Shown: positions 6,657 to 10,391 of the stretch, piece by piece | How the letters are laid out: each line of letters begins with the position of its first letter | How positions within the stretch are numbered: position 1 is the first letter of the stretch | Origin: Candidatus Gastranaerophilales bacterium | GTDB taxonomy: Bacteria > Cyanobacteriota > Vampirovibrionia > Gastranaerophilales > Gastranaerophilaceae | Assembly: GCA_021201175.1 (NCBI GenBank) | Contig: JAJQFK010000289.1 | Span: forward strand, 1 to 10,391 | DNA length: 10,391 nucleotides | Direction of reading: 5' to 3' | Position numbers and translations under genes: made by a program | The notes under the pieces: generated by a model | Told to the model about the DNA's origin: nothing | The model's database searches: none | Seen by the model: only the letters and a program-made list of their open reading frames with translations

Positions 6657-8225
6657 ATGCAAGAAAAATTTTATTTAACTACGGCTATAGATTATGTAAA
6701 CGGCGCACCGCACATAGGGCACGCTTATGAAAAAATACTTTCCGATGTAATTATCAGACATAAAAGACAGTTAACGGATAAAGCATTCATGCTTACCGGA
6801 ACTGATGAACACGGTATTAAAATCCAAAAAACAGCTGCTTCTTTTGGAATAACACCAAAAGAACTGTGCGACCAAAATTTTAATCAGTTTAATTCTGCAT
6901 GGAAGGAACTTGAAATAAGTTATGATAAAATCATAAGAACAACGGATGAACAGCACAAAAAAACCGTTAAACAGATATTCAAAAAACTTCTTGAAAACGG
7001 CGACATCTATAAGCACAAGTATACAGGTCTTTATTGCAGCGGATGTGAATCCTTTTTGAATCCGAAAGATTTAACACCGGACGGTTTATGTCCGAATCAT
7101 CTTAAAAAACCCGAAGAAATAACAGAAGAAAACTATTTTTTTAGATTATCAAAATATAAAGATAAACTTGCTCAATATATAAAATCCCATCCTGATTTTA
7201 TTATTCCTTCCTTTAGAGTAAATGAAATACTTAATCAGCTTGAAAATATAGAAGATATATCGGTATCGAGAACGAAAGCTTCTGTACGGTGGGCAATTGA
7301 AGTTCCGGAAGATGAAGAACAGAGTATATATGTTTGGATTGATGCATTATCAAACTATATAACGGCAATAGGCTATGATATTGAAAATCCTTCCGAACAA
7401 TTTAAAGAATTGTGGCCGGCTAATGTACATGTTATTGGTAAAGATATTATAAAATTTCATTCTATTTATTGGACCGCAATATTAATGTCATTAGGGCTTC
7501 CTTTGCCGGAACACATATTCGCTCACGGTTGGATAACAATTGACCAGTCTAAAATGAGTAAATCATTGGGGAATGTTATAGCGCCTCATGATGTTTTACA
7601 AGGATTTAATTTAGAACATCCTGATGCGTTTAGATATTATATGGCTTCTGCCGCGCTTATAGGACGCGACGGCAATTATTCCGATGAAGATTTTAAAGAA
7701 AAAGTTAATGCTGATTTGGCAAATAATATCGGAAACCTTTTAAACAGGACTCTAAATATGCTTGTAAAATATTTTAACGGAGAAATAAAGCCGGAATCAA
7801 TAACTTCCAAAGATTGTAAAATTGCAATTATGGCAGAGAATACAAAACAACAAATTATAGAAGCATTCAATAAATATGAAATAGCGGAAGCCGCAAATTT
7901 AATTGTAAGCTTTTCTGATTCCGTAAATAAATATGTAACTGAAAATGCCCCTTGGACGCTTGCAAAAGAAGGAAAAATGCACGAATGTGCACAGGTCTTA
8001 TATAATATACTTGAAGCAATGCGGCATATAGCTATTATGTTATCTCCGTATTGCCCTAATATTGCGGCTGATATACTTGTTCAATTAAATGAAAAGCAAG
8101 ATTTTAGCTATAGCAATTTATACTGGGGCGGAATTAAATCGGGACAAATTACGCAAAAGGATAAAATTAAACCCGTATTTTTAAGGTTGGATTCAGAATT
8201 CGCAACAGGTAAAAAGAAGGGTTAA
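6657..8225 (+). CDS. metG: Methionyl-tRNA synthetase
   Basis: A class I aminoacyl-tRNA synthetase (522 residues) that charges tRNA-Met in the cytoplasm using ATP. The HIGH motif is at 19-22 and KMSKS at 299-303, with the expected TGTDEHG at 47-53 and YVWIDALSNY at 225-234. The inserted zinc knuckle has Cys127, Cys130, Cys145 and His148, a CxxC...CxxH form like that of Thermus-type enzymes. The anticodon-binding helical domain fills about 350-490, with the conserved NAPW at 430-433. It is a short form: the C-terminal tRNA-binding dimerisation domain of the 677-residue E. coli protein is absent and the chain ends in a Lys-rich tail. No strong ribosome binding site precedes the ATG; ACGGG at 6645-6649 is the nearest candidate. 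prfB starts 5 nt after its stop, so the two are probably co-transcribed. Confidence 0.97.
   Translation: MQEKFYLTTAIDYVNGAPHIGHAYEKILSDVIIRHKRQLTDKAFMLTGTDEHGIKIQKTAASFGITPKELCDQNFNQFNSAWKELEISYDKIIRTTDEQHKKTVKQIFKKLLENGDIYKHKYTGLYCSGCESFLNPKDLTPDGLCPNHLKKPEEITEENYFFRLSKYKDKLAQYIKSHPDFIIPSFRVNEILNQLENIEDISVSRTKASVRWAIEVPEDEEQSIYVWIDALSNYITAIGYDIENPSEQFKELWPANVHVIGKDIIKFHSIYWTAILMSLGLPLPEHIFAHGWITIDQSKMSKSLGNVIAPHDVLQGFNLEHPDAFRYYMASAALIGRDGNYSDEDFKEKVNADLANNIGNLLNRTLNMLVKYFNGEIKPESITSKDCKIAIMAENTKQQIIEAFNKYEIAEAANLIVSFSDSVNKYVTENAPWTLAKEGKMHECAQVLYNILEAMRHIAIMLSPYCPNIAADILVQLNEKQDFSYSNLYWGGIKSGQITQKDKIKPVFLRLDSEFATGKKKG
8214..8221 (+). promoter_or_regulatory. Ribosome binding site supporting the TTG start of prfB
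   Basis: AGAAGGG, within the last codons of metG, lies about 9 nt before TTG at 8231. The next in-frame ATG (8276) has no comparable purine-rich sequence at that distance, which favours TTG. Confidence 0.5.
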
Positions 8226-8230
8226 AAGAT

Positions 8231-9340
8231 TTGTTATATGAAGAAGTAAAACAAAGCTATAATCCGGTAAAGACAATGTTCCAAAAAGCATTGAAAGTTT
8301 TTGATATTGAATCTTTAGAAAATTCAATAAAGGCAAATGAAGAAAAACTGCAAGACAGTAATGTATGGTCGAATCCCGATATATCATCAAAAATCTCACA
8401 AGAGATAAAAGAAGACAAGGATAATTTCGAGAAAATTTTACACTGGAAAACTCTTATAAGCGACATAGAAACTCTGTTTGAACTTTATGAAGAAACAAAA
8501 GACGAATCAATGCTTGAAGAAGTTTTGAGCACAATAAAAACTTTAAAATCAGAATTGGAAATATGGGAAATTGAGTCTACTTTAAGCGGAGAATATGATA
8601 AATCTGACGCAATTATAACAATAAATGCAGGCGCCGGAGGAACCGATGCGCAGGATTGGGCGCAAATGCTTTTAAGAATGTATATAAGGTGGTCAGAATC
8701 CAAACACTGGAAAGTTGATTTGATAGAACGCTCCGACGGGGAAGAAGCCGGAATTAAATCGGCAACAATAAAAATAGAAGGCAAATATGCTTATGGACTT
8801 GCAAAAGCAGAAAAGGGCGTTCACAGGCTTGTAAGGATTTCTCCTTTTAATGCAAACGGAAAACGACAAACCAGTTTTGCAAGTTTAGAAGTCAGTCCGG
8901 TAATAGAAGATTTTAGCAAAAAAATTGAAATACCGACAGAAGATATCGTGGTCGATACTATGCGCTCAGGGGGTGCTGGCGGTCAAAATGTCAACAAGGT
9001 AGAAACGGCTGTAAGAATTTTACATAAGCCGACAGGTATAGTTGTAAGATGCCAGCAGCAGCGTTCCCAGCTTCAAAATAAAGAAACAGCAATGCAGATT
9101 CTTGCTTCTAAACTGCTTGCGATTAAACAGGCTGAACATGAAGAAAAATTAATGAAATTAAAAGGTCAGAATGTAGATATTAATTTTGGGTCGCAAATTC
9201 GCTCTTATGTTTTTCATCCTTATACAATGGTTAAAGAGCACCGTACAAATTACGAAATTGGAAATGTTGATTCTGTAATGGACGGAAATATTGATGGATT
9301 CATTGAATCGTATCTCAAACAAAATATTAAAATAGAATAA
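8231..9340 (+). CDS. prfB: Peptide chain release factor 2
   Basis: RF2 terminates translation at UGA and UAA by recognising the stop codon and triggering peptidyl-tRNA hydrolysis. The RF2-type SPF tripeptide is at 204-206 and the catalytic GGQ at 250-252 in SGGAGGQNVNKVE; GAGGTDAQDWAQ (134-145) and the GSQIRSYV segment (320-327) are also typical. At 369 residues it is full length. Many prfB genes need a +1 frameshift at CUU-UGA around codon 25. Here the frame is open through that place (GTT TTT GAT) and no AGGGGG element precedes it; the other frame has stops at 8239 and 8260 and no start codon. The chosen TTG start gives the usual ~23 residues before the conserved Phe-Asp; starting at ATG 8276 would shorten the protein by 15 residues. 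Probably in one operon with metG. Confidence 0.96.
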   Translation: MLYEEVKQSYNPVKTMFQKALKVFDIESLENSIKANEEKLQDSNVWSNPDISSKISQEIKEDKDNFEKILHWKTLISDIETLFELYEETKDESMLEEVLSTIKTLKSELEIWEIESTLSGEYDKSDAIITINAGAGGTDAQDWAQMLLRMYIRWSESKHWKVDLIERSDGEEAGIKSATIKIEGKYAYGLAKAEKGVHRLVRISPFNANGKRQTSFASLEVSPVIEDFSKKIEIPTEDIVVDTMRSGGAGGQNVNKVETAVRILHKPTGIVVRCQQQRSQLQNKETAMQILASKLLAIKQAEHEEKLMKLKGQNVDINFGSQIRSYVFHPYTMVKEHRTNYEIGNVDSVMDGNIDGFIESYLKQNIKIE

Positions 9341-9343
9341 AAT

Positions 9344-10156
9344 TCAATGAATTAACATTTTGTATATTTTATTTTTATTTTCGCCAAATAATTTGGAAAT
9401 TATTACAACTATATCCTTGTGAGAAAAACCTTCTTTTTGTAATAAAGCTATTTTATTAAGCAATTCATCTTGTTCATAATCTGAATTTGTTGAAGCAAAA
9501 ATCATACCGACAATTTCACCTTTAACAAGACTTTTAGAGTAATAATCAATCATTTCCTCTATATTCAGTATTTTAATTTCTTCAAAAACTTTAGTAAGTT
9601 CTCTTGCTATTGCAATTTTTGTTTCTGTACCAAAAAATTCTTTAATATTATCTAATGTGTCTAAAAGTCTGTTAGGCGATTCAAAAAATACACAGTTTGT
9701 GTATTTGTGTTTTTTAAGGATTTGATACTGCTGATTTTTTATACGGGGCATAAATCCTATAAAAGCAAATTCTTCATTATTTCTTGGAACAAGGCTCAAA
9801 AAATCAGCAACAGTACAGGCTCCCGGAAGTGCTGTAAGTTTAATATTATTTTTATACAATTCCTCCAATAAAACTCCTCCGGGATCTGATATTCCGGGTG
9901 TACCAGCATCTGATACAAAAGCAACAGTATTTCCGGTTTTAATCAAATCTATAATTTTTTTACTGCGTTCTTTTTCATTAAACTTATGGCAATCGAAAAG
10001 TTTTGCACTTAAATTGTATTTTTGTGAAAGTATTCTTGTTACTCTCGTATCTTCACAGGCTATATAGTCAACCGTTTGTAAAACCTCTACAGTTCGGAGT
10101 GTTATATCTTTTAAATTTCCTATAGGCGTTGCCGCTATATAAAACTGATACGGCAT
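9344..10156 (-). CDS. rsmI: 16S rRNA (cytidine-1402-2'-O)-methyltransferase
   Basis: RsmI uses S-adenosylmethionine to methylate the ribose 2'-OH of C1402 in the decoding centre of 16S rRNA, usually with RsmH acting on the base. The tetrapyrrole-methylase-type fold is shown by ATPIGNLKDIT (9-19), CEDTRVT (34-40), VSDAGTPGISDPG (81-93), LPGA (110-113), FFESPNRLLDTL (157-168) and ARELTKVFEE (184-193). At 270 residues it is slightly shorter than the E. coli protein of about 286. The gene ends in TGA, showing that UGA is a stop codon here. Its ATG directly follows the TAA of the STAS gene, so the two are probably translationally coupled. It converges on prfB with only 3 nt between the stop codons, and no bidirectional terminator hairpin is visible there. 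Confidence 0.96.
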   Translation of the reverse strand: MPYQFYIAATPIGNLKDITLRTVEVLQTVDYIACEDTRVTRILSQKYNLSAKLFDCHKFNEKERSKKIIDLIKTGNTVAFVSDAGTPGISDPGGVLLEELYKNNIKLTALPGACTVADFLSLVPRNNEEFAFIGFMPRIKNQQYQILKKHKYTNCVFFESPNRLLDTLDNIKEFFGTETKIAIARELTKVFEEIKILNIEEMIDYYSKSLVKGEIVGMIFASTNSDYEQDELLNKIALLQKEGFSHKDIVVIISKLFGENKNKIYKMLIH

Positions 10157-10391
10157 TTAATCTTTTTTTCTTTCTATTGGATTTGTCATTGTACTATCGA
10201 TTGTTTTGTTTAATCCTGTTATATCAAGCAGATTTCTTATATTTGGATTTATGTTACTTATTTTCAAAGAATTATTATTCAAAAGCGCAATTTTTTTAAT
10301 ATTTAAAAGTATATTTATCTCTTTCAAATCAATGTTATCAATATTAGAAAAATCAAGCATTATATTTTTTGTTTTTTCAAAATCAATATTT
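10157..10391 (-). CDS. STAS-domain protein, N-terminus beyond window edge
   Basis: The C-terminal 78 codons are visible. An ATG at 10360 could open a 67-residue frame, but the same frame continues upstream without a stop to the window edge and completes the expected first strand, so that ATG is more likely internal. The pattern is that of a STAS domain: a strand with LDFSN, the helix INILLNIKKIA, the strand SLKISNIN, then NIRNLLDITGL, which matches the typical 'vRriLeltGL' end. STAS proteins act as anti-sigma-factor antagonists or as partners of transporters. The loop that normally reads D-S-S/G-G, whose serine is phosphorylated, reads I-D-L-K-E here, so regulation by a serine kinase seems lost. 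The gene lies immediately upstream of rsmI on the same strand. Function unknown. Confidence 0.65.
   Translation of the reverse strand, partial: NIDFEKTKNIMLDFSNIDNIDLKEINILLNIKKIALLNNNSLKISNINPNIRNLLDITGLNKTIDSTMTNPIERKKD

Noticed and set aside
7033..7104. Missing fourth cysteine in the MetG zinc knuckle (CxxC...CxxH)
   Set aside because: A CxxH second half is known in Thermus-type methionyl-tRNA synthetases, so this is normal family variation and not damage.
9335..9360. Bidirectional terminator between convergent prfB and rsmI
   Set aside because: The only inverted pair (ATTCA/TGAAT) leaves a one-base loop and cannot form a stable hairpin.
10157..10175. A7 run at the 3' end of the STAS gene as a frameshift site fusing it to rsmI
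   Set aside because: The STAS stop codon and the rsmI start are in the same frame, so a shift would not join them; simple stop-start coupling explains the arrangement.
46..10391. UGA recoded as Trp or another amino acid
   Set aside because: rsmI ends in TGA with a natural C-terminus, tryptophans are coded by TGG, and an RF2 gene is present.

Overview
This is an AT-rich bacterial window with two parts. A three-gene cassette of very large, signal-peptide-less coiled-coil proteins, each ending in a peptidoglycan-cleaving domain, occupies about 46-6528. A block of conserved translation genes follows (metG, prfB, and convergent rsmI with a STAS-domain gene) at 6657-10391. UGA is an ordinary stop codon here: rsmI ends in TGA and an RF2 gene is present. 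The A/T-rich codon choice, weak purine-rich ribosome binding sites and the style of the coiled-coil hydrolases would fit a gut-type uncultured lineage such as Vampirovibrionia/Gastranaerophilales ('Melainabacteria'). That taxonomic guess rests on general resemblance only and is weak; other AT-rich gut bacteria are not excluded.

Region 1 (46-6528, all +). Gene A (773 aa) and gene B (498 aa) share an almost identical ~110-residue coiled-coil segment near the N-terminus (14 differences in 111 residues; a 62-nt stretch identical in DNA). Both end in CHAP-type cysteine amidase/peptidase domains that have diverged from each other. Gene C (869 aa) has a different N-terminus. It then carries two copies of a ~255-residue coiled-coil module separated by a Gly/Ser linker, and ends in a lytic-transglycosylase (SLT) domain with a perfect Ca-binding loop. 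A diverged third copy of the coiled-coil module lies in gene A, directly before its CHAP domain. The three genes are spaced 17 and 37 nt apart, each with its own AAAGGA-type ribosome binding site, and look like one transcription unit that probably began upstream of the window. Together they could cut both the peptide and the glycan parts of peptidoglycan, but none shows a Sec/Tat signal, lipobox or transmembrane segment. How they reach the wall, and whose wall it is, is the main open question.

Region 2 (6529-6656) is a 128-nt spacer without a clear terminator or a convincing promoter.

Region 3 (6657-9340, +) is metG (methionyl-tRNA synthetase, short form) followed 5 nt later by prfB (peptide chain release factor 2). 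The prfB gene appears to use a TTG start and to lack the programmed +1 frameshift common in this gene.

Region 4 (9344-10391, -) is rsmI (16S rRNA C1402 2'-O-methyltransferase). It converges on prfB with a 3-nt gap and starts immediately after the stop codon of an upstream STAS-domain gene that runs off the right edge. The STAS protein has lost the serine that is normally phosphorylated in anti-sigma-factor antagonists.
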